55,010 bases of DNA, from assembly GCA_033762595.1 (NCBI GenBank), contig JANRLM010000028.1, forward strand, positions 1-55,010, in the 5' to 3' direction. The DNA is from Rickettsiales bacterium (lineage in GTDB: Bacteria; Pseudomonadota; Alphaproteobacteria; Rickettsiales; UBA8987). Both the position numbers and the translations under genes were made by a program. The notes below the pieces were generated by a model, which saw only the letters and a program-made list of their open reading frames with translations, was not told the origin of the DNA and did not search any database. Positions 17,282 through 24,754 of this stretch are shown here, in pieces (the first letter of the stretch is position 1; each line of letters opens with the position of its first letter).

Positions 17282-18691
17282 ATGAAAAATATTTATCAAA
17301 AAATAATGAGTAAAAATCTTTTTAGCATAACGAAGATTATTTTTCTGTGTTTATTCGCGGTAATTCTAAGTTCTTGTGCGGCAAGTGAGGGGGAGTTATC
17401 TGATGAAGATCTTAAAAAATGCACACCTTTTGATGAATTTTTCAAACTTAGCCAAAATGCTAGTTATAAGCCAATTGGCATTGATGTGAACGGCACTAGA
17501 GTTGGTATAATAAGTTGGCTCATAGATAATATAGATGATATCGTAACTGATGCTTCAAGAGAGATGTTCACCGCTATTTCTGAAGATGATGAATACCGCG
17601 CAATAATAGCAATATGTATCACGCTTACAATTATGTTTTATGCAGGCTCAATAATGCTCGGGCTTGCTCAATTATCGCCATATTCGGGCTTTATATTTAT
17701 TCTAAAAATAGTTTTTGTTTATAATTTTGCAGTCAATTGGGATTTCTTTTTGTTTTATGTGGTTGAAACGATAGAGGCTTTTATTAGCGATACGGTATCG
17801 CTTGCTTCAAAGACATTTACTGGCTTTGATGGCTTTAAAGAGGGGGATCTCGGCATAAGTGTTACAAGAATAACCATTATCGGTGAGATGGATAAAATGC
17901 TTAGTATATTATGGGATTTTAGAATGTTCAAAGTTGTTCTTGCTCTTGCATTTACTGGTATTACGGGTGCATTTTGGGGTTTGGCATTACTTGCTCTAAT
18001 TGTTATGTATTTACTTGCAGTTTTAGAGATTATAAAAATTTATCTTTTAGCTTTTATCGGCAGGTATGTTCTTTATGCATTAGGGCCTATATTCCTAACT
18101 TTCTTGCTATTTAACCAAACTAAATCCCTATTTAATGGTTGGATGAAAATGCTTATCAGCTTTGCATTACAGCCAGTATTTTTATTCATATTTGTTGGCT
18201 TGTTTATGTCTGTAATCGCAAGTTTTATGAATAGTATTTACATTGAAGATTTAAGAGACCCAGTTAGGCTCGTGCAGGGTGGTGGCCCATCTGGAAATGC
18301 ATTAACAATTCCAGCTAATGCATGTGTAAAATATGAAGTGCTTGAAGATACCCCTTTTGGTAAAATGAATTGGTGGCGAATCTGCACGCAGGTTTCAGCT
18401 GATGTAGTTGATTGTAAAACTGACGATTGGCTAAAATCAGCAATTGATTTAGATATTTGGATGTTACTCGCAAGTGTGATTATCTGCTACATGATGTTCT
18501 CAATGACAAGTTGGGTAGTTGGCGTTGCTGATTCACTGGCGGCAGGTGGTATGGCACTTTCTAACACGCAATTACAGGGCGTTCCACAAATTAAGAGTGC
18601 AATCACTGGCGGAATAGGGCAGGGCTTTAAGACCATGATGCAGAGTGCCGGTAAAGGGAATAGAACGCCTACAGGCGGAGGAGGTGGTTAG
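17282..18691 (+). CDS. virB6: VirB6-family T4SS membrane protein, copy 3, with lipoprotein-type signal
   Basis: A 469-residue VirB6-like protein. Its N-terminus ends in a lipobox (AVILSSC, Cys32), suggesting lipidation, which is unusual for a polytopic VirB6. The core at about 215-320 (FTGITGAFWGLALLALIVMY, GRYVLYALGPIFLTFLLFNQ, WMKMLISFALQPVFLFIFVG) matches the family. The C-terminus is glycine-rich after a last membrane helix. It starts 14 bp after copy 2; a second ATG at 17309 would still keep the lipobox. It is the last gene of the cluster; virB8-11 and virD4 are not in this window. Confidence 0.86.
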   Translation: MKNIYQKIMSKNLFSITKIIFLCLFAVILSSCAASEGELSDEDLKKCTPFDEFFKLSQNASYKPIGIDVNGTRVGIISWLIDNIDDIVTDASREMFTAISEDDEYRAIIAICITLTIMFYAGSIMLGLAQLSPYSGFIFILKIVFVYNFAVNWDFFLFYVVETIEAFISDTVSLASKTFTGFDGFKEGDLGISVTRITIIGEMDKMLSILWDFRMFKVVLALAFTGITGAFWGLALLALIVMYLLAVLEIIKIYLLAFIGRYVLYALGPIFLTFLLFNQTKSLFNGWMKMLISFALQPVFLFIFVGLFMSVIASFMNSIYIEDLRDPVRLVQGGGPSGNALTIPANACVKYEVLEDTPFGKMNWWRICTQVSADVVDCKTDDWLKSAIDLDIWMLLASVIICYMMFSMTSWVVGVADSLAAGGMALSNTQLQGVPQIKSAITGGIGQGFKTMMQSAGKGNRTPTGGGGG

Positions 18692-18710
18692 TCATTGAAA
18701 TTTAGGAAAT

Positions 18711-18734
18711 GGTTGTTGGGAGTTAGGAGTTGGG
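18711..18734. repeat. GGGAGTTAGGAGTTGGG repeat-family tract
   Basis: GGTTGTTGGGAGTTAGGAGT followed by TGGG lies in the 65-bp spacer between the convergent ends of the third virB6 gene and thiL. It matches the right-arm units (AACTCCTAACTCC on the other strand) of the palindrome at 27961-28025. No inverted partner is present here. Confidence 0.5.
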
Positions 18735-18756
18735 CAAAATAATCCAAAGCCCCTAT

Positions 18757-19722
18757 TCAAACCTCATGTTCAAAGCCTTTTTGGGTGTATTTTATAGGTT
18801 TTCCTTTGTGAGATATTTTAACTTTATCAGATTCTTTGCCTAATTTTTCTTTGGTAATTTTCCCAATTTTTGAAATTTTAATATTAAGTTTTTTGGCTAA
18901 ATTTTTAATTTTATTCCTATCTTTTTGCCTTGCAGTAAATATCAGCTCATAATCATCACCGCCGGAAATTTGTTCAAAGAATAATTCATCTTTTATCGCA
19001 ACTGGAATATCTTCTTTATTAATTTCTGCATTAACTTTTGAGGCAATACAAATATTTTCCAAATCTCTAATTAAGCCATCTGAAATATCAGTGCAGGCAG
19101 TTGCGATGCCAATTAAATTCCTCGCGAGCTCAATTCGGGCAGTAGGATATAAATAACGATTTATAAAATAATTTTTATCCTGATATGAAAATTTTTCAAT
19201 CTCTCCCTTTAATATTTGAAGCCCAATATAAGCATCACCAATATTGCCAGAAACATAGATATCATCACCCTCAAGTGCGGTTGAGCGAAGCAATGCTTTG
19301 CCAGCCTCAACCTCACCAATCATTGTGATCGAGAAAAATAACTGCTCATTAGTTTTTATCGTATCCCCACCAAGCAAGTGGATATTATACTCTTTGTTGA
19401 GTTCTGCGAGCTTTGAGGAAAAACCCTTAAACCATTTCTCATCAAGCCCTTTTTTGATAGAACCAGTTATGCTATAATATTTTGGTATTCCGCCACTTGA
19501 AGCAATATCTGAAAGATTGCTAACAAGCAGGCGAGAAGCAATAATTTCCGCCATTGAGTTTTCAGGAAAATGAACCCCTTCCGCCATTCCATCGCTGGTG
19601 ATGATATAATCAAAGTTTTTATCCTTAGGGATAATTGCAATATCATCTTCCAAAGATAAAGCACCGCTAAAACCCTTCGCCAAGGGCTTGAAATATTTAG
19701 ATATTAATTCAAATTCTTTCAT
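18757..19722 (-). CDS. thiL: Thiamine-monophosphate kinase
   Basis: A 321-residue PurM-like ATP-dependent kinase. LEDDIAIIP (Mg-binding DD), DYIITSDGMAEGVHF, VSNLSDIASSGGIPKYY, LLGGDTIKTN and TDISDGLIRDL, then SGGDDYELIFTA, are the ThiL signatures in order. It phosphorylates thiamine phosphate to thiamine pyrophosphate. The usual VHF and SDIAAMG elements are only slightly altered. It is transcribed after the PemK-like toxin gene, with a hairpin between them, and is convergent with the T4SS operon. No TPP riboswitch is visible. Confidence 0.93.
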   Translation of the reverse strand: MKEFELISKYFKPLAKGFSGALSLEDDIAIIPKDKNFDYIITSDGMAEGVHFPENSMAEIIASRLLVSNLSDIASSGGIPKYYSITGSIKKGLDEKWFKGFSSKLAELNKEYNIHLLGGDTIKTNEQLFFSITMIGEVEAGKALLRSTALEGDDIYVSGNIGDAYIGLQILKGEIEKFSYQDKNYFINRYLYPTARIELARNLIGIATACTDISDGLIRDLENICIASKVNAEINKEDIPVAIKDELFFEQISGGDDYELIFTARQKDRNKIKNLAKKLNIKISKIGKITKEKLGKESDKVKISHKGKPIKYTQKGFEHEV

Positions 19723-19777
19723 TTACTATTAGTTATTAATGTGTTATAGTATCTATACAACTAGACGTAAGTCGATG

Positions 19778-19797
19778 CGGCTCCCGAGAGGGAGCCG
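19778..19797. terminator. GC-rich hairpin between the PemK-like gene and thiL
   Basis: CGGCTCCC-GAGA-GGGAGCCG is a perfect 8-bp stem that stands out in AT-rich DNA. It lies 9 bases past the stop of the toxin gene on the minus strand. No T-run follows on that strand, so termination would be imperfect. On the plus strand the loop is a GNRA tetraloop, which would fit an RNA element of unknown use. Confidence 0.4.
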
Positions 19798-19805
19798 AAT
19801 AAAAG

Positions 19806-20192
19806 CTACAGACTTTCCTTAATTTTTCCAATAATTTCATAAAATTGTTTTTCTGACAACCTTGCTATTTTTTTGAGAAGCCTTTTAGAATCAATGGTTT
19901 TGATTTGATGAATTATAGCAGATTGCTCAACTCCATTTAATGTAAATTTATGGTAATAGGGATTATCCTCTTTTATTTTACTACTTAGTGGAACCACAAG
20001 AAGAAGTTTTGCATTTCTCTTTTTGCATACAAGAATAGGCCTTGCGGATTCTTTGCCCTTACCATCTTGCTCAAAGCCAATATTAACGCCCAAATTACAC
20101 CACCAAATTTCTCTCTCAAAGAAAATTGGCCTTTTTTTATGTAAATCAATTTTACTTTTTAGTTTGCACCAATTTTCATAGTCCTTTTCCAT
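19806..20192 (-). CDS. PemK/MazF-family toxin-like protein, no antitoxin seen
   Basis: A 128-residue protein. The core REIWWCNLGVNIGFEQDGKG, then ARPILVCKKRN and LLVVPLSSK, matches the PemK/MazF (CcdB-fold) family of mRNA endonucleases. The N-terminal MEKDYENWCKLKSKIDLHKK is typical of a widespread, often solitary subgroup. No antitoxin-sized frame lies next to it: upstream is the short spacer before dnaX and downstream is thiL. It may pair with a distant antitoxin or have a domesticated role. Confidence 0.8.
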   Translation of the reverse strand: MEKDYENWCKLKSKIDLHKKRPIFFEREIWWCNLGVNIGFEQDGKGKESARPILVCKKRNAKLLLVVPLSSKIKEDNPYYHKFTLNGVEQSAIIHQIKTIDSKRLLKKIARLSEKQFYEIIGKIKESL

Positions 20193-20280
20193 AATGATGA
20201 TATTTTTCTTAAAATAGATAGTGCAATAAGTTTTACTATAAACTATAAAGTTGAAACTGATTTTGCAAGATTAGCTTTTT

Positions 20281-21537
20281 ATGTCAAAATATCAAGTTTT
20301 AGCGAGGAAATATCGCCCTAAAAAACTCTCCGAGCTTATCGGGCAAGATGCCCTTGTGCAAACAATTTCCAATGCAATTTCTCAGAATAGATTGCCGCAT
20401 GCTTTTGTTCTAACTGGTATTCGTGGCGTAGGTAAAACTTCAACCGCCCGAATTATCGCAAGATCTCTACTTTGCACAGGTGTTGATGATAAAAATGAAC
20501 TTCCAACCACTGAGCCTTGTGGGGTTTGTGCAAATTGTCAATCTATCTCAAATGATAATCACATCGATGTTATTGAAGTTGATGCCGCCAGCCGAACTGG
20601 AGTTGATGATATTCGTGAAATTATTGATCAAGTTTCCTACGCACCAGTAATGGGTAGATATAAAATTTACATCATCGATGAAGTTCACATGCTTTCAAAA
20701 AGTGCTTTCAACGCACTTCTCAAAACGCTTGAAGAACCGCCTTCGCATGTAAAATTTATCTTCGCAACTACTGAGGTAAGGAAAATTCCAGTTACAATTC
20801 TCTCTCGTTGTATGCGTTTTGATTTGCCGAGAGTTAAGGGCGAAACACTGATAAATCACTTCTCTAGAGTGGTTGAAGCTGAAAATGCCAAAGTTGATAT
20901 TGATGCAATTAGAGTTATTGCTGATGCCTCTGAAGGCTCTGTGCGTGATGGTCTTTCCTTGCTTGATCAAGCAATTGTAACCAATAATGGTGAGGAAGTT
21001 ACAGCTAAAAAAGTTAGGCAAATGCTTGGGCTTTCTGATAAAGATAATATCTTTTCTTTAGTTGAAAATTTGTTAGAAGGCAATTTTGAAGCCTCTCTTG
21101 AATTATCACAAAAAATTTATGATGAAGGTGCTGATGCGAATGTTATCATCAAAGATATGCTAGAGGTTACGCATAAATTAATGATGTATAAAGCAAGCCC
21201 TGCCCTGCTAAACCCTAAATTAATTAGTGAAGTAGAAATTACAAAAGCAAAACAAATTTTACAAAAAAACTCCCTGCCGAAATTAGGCAGAATGTGGCAG
21301 GTTATTAATAAGGCAATTGAAGAATCTAATTATTGCCCTAGCCCTTTAATGGCGTTGGAAATGTCTGTAGTTAGGTGTTGTTATACAGCAAAATTGCCAA
21401 CTCCAGAAGAAATTATCTCAGGTAAAGCAAGCATAAATTTTGCGACTAAAGAAGAAATTATTACGCCAACTGAAGCAGTTCAAGAACAAGAAGAAGAAAA
21501 TTTATTCGCTCAAAAAAAAAGCCTTCTGAACAGCTAG
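20281..21537 (+). CDS. dnaX: DnaX short product (gamma-like), frame-0 reading
   Basis: Frame-0 translation reads through CAA AAA AAA AGC and ends at TAG 21535-21537, eight residues after the start of the A run. It contains the complete ATPase (domains I-II) and the clamp-loader oligomerisation domain III, but lacks the DnaB/polymerase-binding region of tau. This is the same truncation logic as gamma in E. coli. Confidence 0.7.
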   Translation: MSKYQVLARKYRPKKLSELIGQDALVQTISNAISQNRLPHAFVLTGIRGVGKTSTARIIARSLLCTGVDDKNELPTTEPCGVCANCQSISNDNHIDVIEVDAASRTGVDDIREIIDQVSYAPVMGRYKIYIIDEVHMLSKSAFNALLKTLEEPPSHVKFIFATTEVRKIPVTILSRCMRFDLPRVKGETLINHFSRVVEAENAKVDIDAIRVIADASEGSVRDGLSLLDQAIVTNNGEEVTAKKVRQMLGLSDKDNIFSLVENLLEGNFEASLELSQKIYDEGADANVIIKDMLEVTHKLMMYKASPALLNPKLISEVEITKAKQILQKNSLPKLGRMWQVINKAIEESNYCPSPLMALEMSVVRCCYTAKLPTPEEIISGKASINFATKEEIITPTEAVQEQEEENLFAQKKSLLNS

Positions 21538-21941
21538 AAACCTCAGAAACTCTGGTAATTAAGGATTTTACCAATATTAATAATTTCTCTGAGGTTGTAA
21601 AAGCATTGCAAAATGCAGGTGAAAACCTTACGGCCTCTTGGGCGGAGAACCTTAAAATATCTAGCTTTTCAGCAAGTGATTTCAAAATTGAAGTTACTAA
21701 ACCAGTTGATTTTTCTATCATTACGCAAAAAGAATTTTTAGAGAAATTAAGGCAGGTTACTAATCAAAATTGGCAGGTTATTTACATAGATGAAATAGAG
21801 GCAAAAAGCGATGCGATTTCAATAAATCAGCAGAAAATTTTAGAGATTGAGAATAGAAAAAAACAGGCTATAAATAGCGATGCAATTCAAAATATTCTCA
21901 AAGAATTTGAAGGTGCAGAAATAATTTCAGTAGTGGCTTAA
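20281..21941 (+). CDS. dnaX: DNA polymerase III subunits gamma/tau; full-length tau needs a -1 shift at nine A's
   Basis: The clamp-loader ATPase. Walker A GIRGVGKT is at 46-53, the zinc ligands are C65, C80, C83 and C86, and the DEVH box is at 133-136. EEPPSHVKFIFATTEVRKIP and SRC-type arginine-finger sequences follow. In frame 0 the protein stops after 418 residues (see the separate short product). The sequence after 21511 continues in the -1 frame to 21941 with a tau-like C-terminal domain, giving about 553 residues. The switch is at C-A9-G. An alternative is a homopolymer sequencing error, but all E. coli and Thermus dnaX precedents make a programmed event credible. ybaB follows, the usual neighbour. 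Confidence 0.85.
21512..21548 (+). promoter_or_regulatory. Slippery A9 run with downstream stem in dnaX
   Basis: Nine consecutive A's (21512-21520) precede a TTCTGA/TCAGAA stem (21524-21529 with 21543-21548, 13-base loop) three bases downstream. A -1 ribosomal slip or a one-A insertion by RNA polymerase both give the tau frame. The E. coli-like upstream Shine-Dalgarno stimulator is not evident, only a purine-rich AAGAAGAAG tract. Confidence 0.6.
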
Positions 21942-21983
21942 CTCCTATGTCACACAGCAAGAGCATAACAAAAAAATAAAATT

Positions 21984-22304
21984 ATGAATATAAATCAATT
22001 AATGAAGCAAGCACAGAATATGCAGAAAAAGCTTATGGAAGCTCAATCGCAAGTGGAAGAGATGGAAGTAAGCGGTGCTTCAGGTGGCGGTATGGTGAAA
22101 ATTACTATTAACGGCAAAGGCCACGCAAAATCTATTGAAATTGCACCAGAGCTTATAAACCCTAGTGAGAAAGATATTCTTGAAGATTTAATAATTGCTG
22201 CAATTAATGATGCAAATTCTAAAAAAGAAGATGAGGCCTCAAAAAGAATGGCTGATTTAACTGGCGGCTTACAACTTCCACCCGGCTTCAAAATGCCATT
22301 TTAG
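21984..22304 (+). CDS. ybaB: YbaB/EbfC family nucleoid-associated protein
   Basis: A 106-residue protein with the N-terminal helix MNINQLMKQAQNMQKKLMEA, the central GASGGGMVKITINGKGHAKS sheet and the C-terminal LTGGLQLPPGFKMPF motif, all standard for YbaB. It binds DNA as a dimer. It follows dnaX by about 40 bp, the conserved dnaX-ybaB(-recR) order; recR is not next here because a convergent small gene and the GIY-YIG cassette follow. Confidence 0.94.
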   Translation: MNINQLMKQAQNMQKKLMEAQSQVEEMEVSGASGGGMVKITINGKGHAKSIEIAPELINPSEKDILEDLIIAAINDANSKKEDEASKRMADLTGGLQLPPGFKMPF

Positions 22305-22320
22305 TTTATAAATAGTTATA

Positions 22321-22542
22321 TCAATTATTTGCATCAATTAATTCTTCATCAGTGAAAACTGATTTTTTGATAATTCCGATTCTTTCAATTTTGACAGGGG
22401 TTGAGATGCCTGATTTTTCAAGGGCTTCAAGAGCTGTTTCTGCTTCAACTAGTTCGAAATCTTTTTCAGTTTTGAAGATTTTATAACCAGATTGAGATTT
22501 TTCCTTAATATTTTTTACCTTAAATTTCGCCTCTTTTAACAT
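22321..22542 (-). CDS. Small hypothetical protein
   Basis: A 73-residue frame with an ATG start at 22542, convergent with ybaB (16 bp apart). It has a mixed charged composition (SGYKIFKTEKDFELVEAETA, then LEKSGISTPVKIERIGIIKK), without membrane helices. The pattern of a beta-strand-helix-beta fold with an internal SGY/VEAETALEAL element suggests a genuine folded protein, but I do not recognise the family. The ribosome binding site is weak. Confidence 0.6.
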   Translation of the reverse strand: MLKEAKFKVKNIKEKSQSGYKIFKTEKDFELVEAETALEALEKSGISTPVKIERIGIIKKSVFTDEELIDANN

Positions 22543-22582
22543 TTTTTATAACTTTTTAATAATTATAATAACTTTTTAGTTC

Positions 22583-22635
22583 TAGTCATACCTGCCCCGT
22601 GTCAAGCACGGGATAAACTCCGGCAGGTATCCAGC
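22583..22635. repeat. Left 53-bp inverted repeat flanking the GIY-YIG gene
   Basis: It runs from TAGTCATACCTGCC to GGCAGGTATCCAGC and is an exact inverse copy of 22939-22991. It is itself palindromic: ATACCTGCC pairs with GGCAGGTAT, and inside that CCCGTG pairs with CACGGG, so single-stranded DNA would fold into a nested hairpin. Confidence 0.9.
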
Positions 22636-22646
22636 GGAGGAAAAAT

Positions 22647-22928
22647 TTATAAATCATAGTATAAATCTTTCCATTCTGGGTTAAATTTTACAATTTCTTT
22701 AATTTTGTAAATTCTTTTCCAGTTTTTAATTTGTTTCTCTCTAACTATTGCCTCTAAAGGATTATCATAAATTTCATAATATACTAAATTTTTAACGCCA
22801 TATTTTTTTGTAAAACTATCTGCCAAACCTTCTTTATGCTCCCAAATTCTTCTAGATAAATTATTAGTAACACCTGTATATAACGTGCCGTTTGGTTTTG
22901 AAGATAAAATATAGACAAAATATTCCAT
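22647..22928 (-). CDS. GIY-YIG domain protein (UPF0213/URI type)
   Basis: A stand-alone GIY-YIG nuclease fold of 93 residues: YFVYILSSKPNGTLYTGVTN (GIY-YIG pair, here VYI...YTG), NLSRRIWEHKEG with the catalytic Arg, YYEIYDNPLEAIVREKQIKNW with the metal-binding Glu, and a C-terminal NPEWKDL motif. Such small proteins are often annotated as excinuclease-C-like; most lack a known role, and some are mobile. Stop and start both lie within about 12 bp of perfect 53-bp inverted repeats, so gene and repeats look like one unit. Confidence 0.92.
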   Translation of the reverse strand: MEYFVYILSSKPNGTLYTGVTNNLSRRIWEHKEGLADSFTKKYGVKNLVYYEIYDNPLEAIVREKQIKNWKRIYKIKEIVKFNPEWKDLYYDL

Positions 22929-22938
22929 TTTTGCTCTG

Positions 22939-22991
22939 GCTGGATACCTGCCGGAGTTTATCCCGTGCTTGACACGGGGCAGGTATGACTA
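22939..22991. repeat. Right 53-bp inverted repeat flanking the GIY-YIG gene
   Basis: An exact inverse copy of 22583-22635. It ends GGCAGGTATGACTA, 9 bp before the end of the metC-like gene. The two copies bracket about 303 bp of DNA holding a single gene. Confidence 0.9.
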
Positions 22992-23000
22992 AGTTTTTTT

Positions 23001-24194
23001 CTATCTAAGCCTATCAAAACCTTCCGCAAGGTCAGCAATAATATCGTCTGGGTTTTCAAGGCCGATATAATATCTTATAACTGAATTTTGATATTTATCT
23101 TTGGTTTGAGTTCTAATACCATCAAAAATAACCCTTCTAACAAGGCTTTCAAAGCCACCCCAAGAAGCACCGATGCCGAATATTTCATAATTATCTATCA
23201 TATTAGCAATTTGAGAAGTGCTATAATTTTTATCAAGCACGATTGAAAATAATGGCGTTGCACCGCTAAAATATTTCTTCCAGTTTTTATGTTCAGAAAA
23301 TTTTGGATAAGAAGGTGCTAAAATTTCAGAAATGCATTTTTGTTTTGAAAGAAAATCCAAAATTTTCTCAAGGCTGTTTTGCTGATATAAAAGCCTTGCA
23401 GAGAGGCTTCTAATACCCCTTAGAGCTTCATAGCAATCTCTTGGGCTAACTGATGCACCAAAATTTTTGTAGTTAGTCGCAATCTTGCTAAAAACTTGCT
23501 CGGAGCCAGCGGTAATTGCACCCATTAAAACATCTGAATGTCCATTGATGTATTTAGTTATAGCGTGAATTGAGACATCAAAGCCAATTTCAAGTGGCTT
23601 AAAATAAAAAGGTGTTGCCCAAGAATTATCAATAATAGTGATGATATTATTTTCTTTAGCGAATTTTATAATCGGCTCAAAATCAATGATTTCAAAGGTA
23701 TAAGAACCGGGGGCTTCAATGAAAATAACCTTAGTATTTGGCTTTACTTTTGAAAGCAAATCTTCAACATTATTTGGGATATAAAAACTAGTTTCAACCC
23801 CGAAACCGCTTAAAACTTTATTACAAAATCTTCTATTTGGTCCGTAAGCTGAATCAGTTAAAAGTAAATGGTCACCATTCTTCAAAAAGCTAGTTAAACA
23901 GAGGGTTATAGAAGAAAGCCCAGATGAAGTTAGCAAAGTTGCGTAACCATTTTCAAGCTCTTTTATAACTTCTTGCAGGGCAAAATTTGTTTGATTTCCT
24001 GCAATGCCATAAGCTGGATCAGTGGTTTTTGCATCAAATAAATCCTCATAAAAACCCTCGCCCCTTTCAGCTTTTTCGTAGGCTTCCATAGTTGGAAAAA
24101 GCAAGGTTGAGGAAAATAAAATCGGTGGATTTATTGTTCCAAAATGCTTCAAGGAATTTCTGCCCTTTTGAACTAATTTAGTTTCTATTTTCAT
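23001..24194 (-). CDS. metC: Cystathionine beta-lyase-like PLP enzyme
   Basis: A Cys/Met-metabolism PLP enzyme of 397 residues from ATG 24194 (AGGA about 10 nt upstream); a longer frame to 24221 overlaps the upstream gene and is less likely. DPAYGIAGNQT, LTSSGLSSITLCLTSFL, LLLTDSAYGPNRRFC, IDNSWATPFYFKPLEIGFD and SIHAITKYINGHSDVLMGAI with the PLP lysine in the TKY motif are all visible. GIGASWGGFESLV is the substrate-pocket motif of the lyase subgroup. It would convert cystathionine to homocysteine, or act on cysteine. It follows the PAS-like gene by 11 bp. Confidence 0.88.
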   Translation of the reverse strand: MKIETKLVQKGRNSLKHFGTINPPILFSSTLLFPTMEAYEKAERGEGFYEDLFDAKTTDPAYGIAGNQTNFALQEVIKELENGYATLLTSSGLSSITLCLTSFLKNGDHLLLTDSAYGPNRRFCNKVLSGFGVETSFYIPNNVEDLLSKVKPNTKVIFIEAPGSYTFEIIDFEPIIKFAKENNIITIIDNSWATPFYFKPLEIGFDVSIHAITKYINGHSDVLMGAITAGSEQVFSKIATNYKNFGASVSPRDCYEALRGIRSLSARLLYQQNSLEKILDFLSKQKCISEILAPSYPKFSEHKNWKKYFSGATPLFSIVLDKNYSTSQIANMIDNYEIFGIGASWGGFESLVRRVIFDGIRTQTKDKYQNSVIRYYIGLENPDDIIADLAEGFDRLR

Positions 24195-24205
24195 AAATAT
24201 TTTTC

Positions 24206-24670
24206 CTAAAAGGATTTCCAAGAAATACCTATAACCAAATCAGTGATTGTATCATCAATATTGCAAAAAGGCATAATGCAATCACGATATTTTATAACTA
24301 TATTACCTTTATTAACAAACTGCCCAGATGAAAGCACAAAAACCCTATTATCACAGGCATTATCCATAGCCTCAGCTAAATTAGAGCCTGGTAAAATTCT
24401 TTTGTCATAGGAAGAAACGTATCTATCCTTAAGCTCTTTGCCAAAGGCTATTGTTAGGTTCTTACCTATATGTTTGCATTGATAAATCTTTTTTCTTTGT
24501 GAGGTTGCATTGGCTTGAAAATGCATACAATTATCCCACATATCTATAATAGAATTTTGATTAAACTTTTGAAATAAAGGGGTTTCTGCGTTTTCTCTAA
24601 GGTTATCCCAATAACTTTTAAGGCGGTTTACCAAACGCCTTTCTGATATATTTTCTGTGTTGATTGACAT
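24206..24670 (-). CDS. PAS_5-like domain protein
   Basis: A 154-residue protein. ERRLVNRLKSYWDNLRENAE followed by IIDMWDNCMHFQAN, and then FGKELKDRYVSSYDKRILPG, has the layout of the alphaproteobacterial PAS_5 family (short proteins beginning with an ERRLxxRLxxYWxxLR helix). The ligand and output are unknown; it has no DNA-binding or kinase domain. It lies directly upstream of the metC-like gene and is divergent from ahcY. A sensory role in that locus is only a guess. Confidence 0.65.
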   Translation of the reverse strand: MSINTENISERRLVNRLKSYWDNLRENAETPLFQKFNQNSIIDMWDNCMHFQANATSQRKKIYQCKHIGKNLTIAFGKELKDRYVSSYDKRILPGSNLAEAMDNACDNRVFVLSSGQFVNKGNIVIKYRDCIMPFCNIDDTITDLVIGISWKSF

Positions 24671-24754
24671 CTTAAAATTTTGGTAATTATTATTAAGTTT
24701 ACTATTTTGCTTTAGTATTTATAAACAATTAAAACAAATAAAAAACTAAATTCA

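Noticed and set aside
20281-21941. dnaX as a frameshifted pseudogene
   Set aside because: The break is exactly at a nine-A run, both parts have intact domain sequence, and dnaX is essential with known programmed frameshifts.
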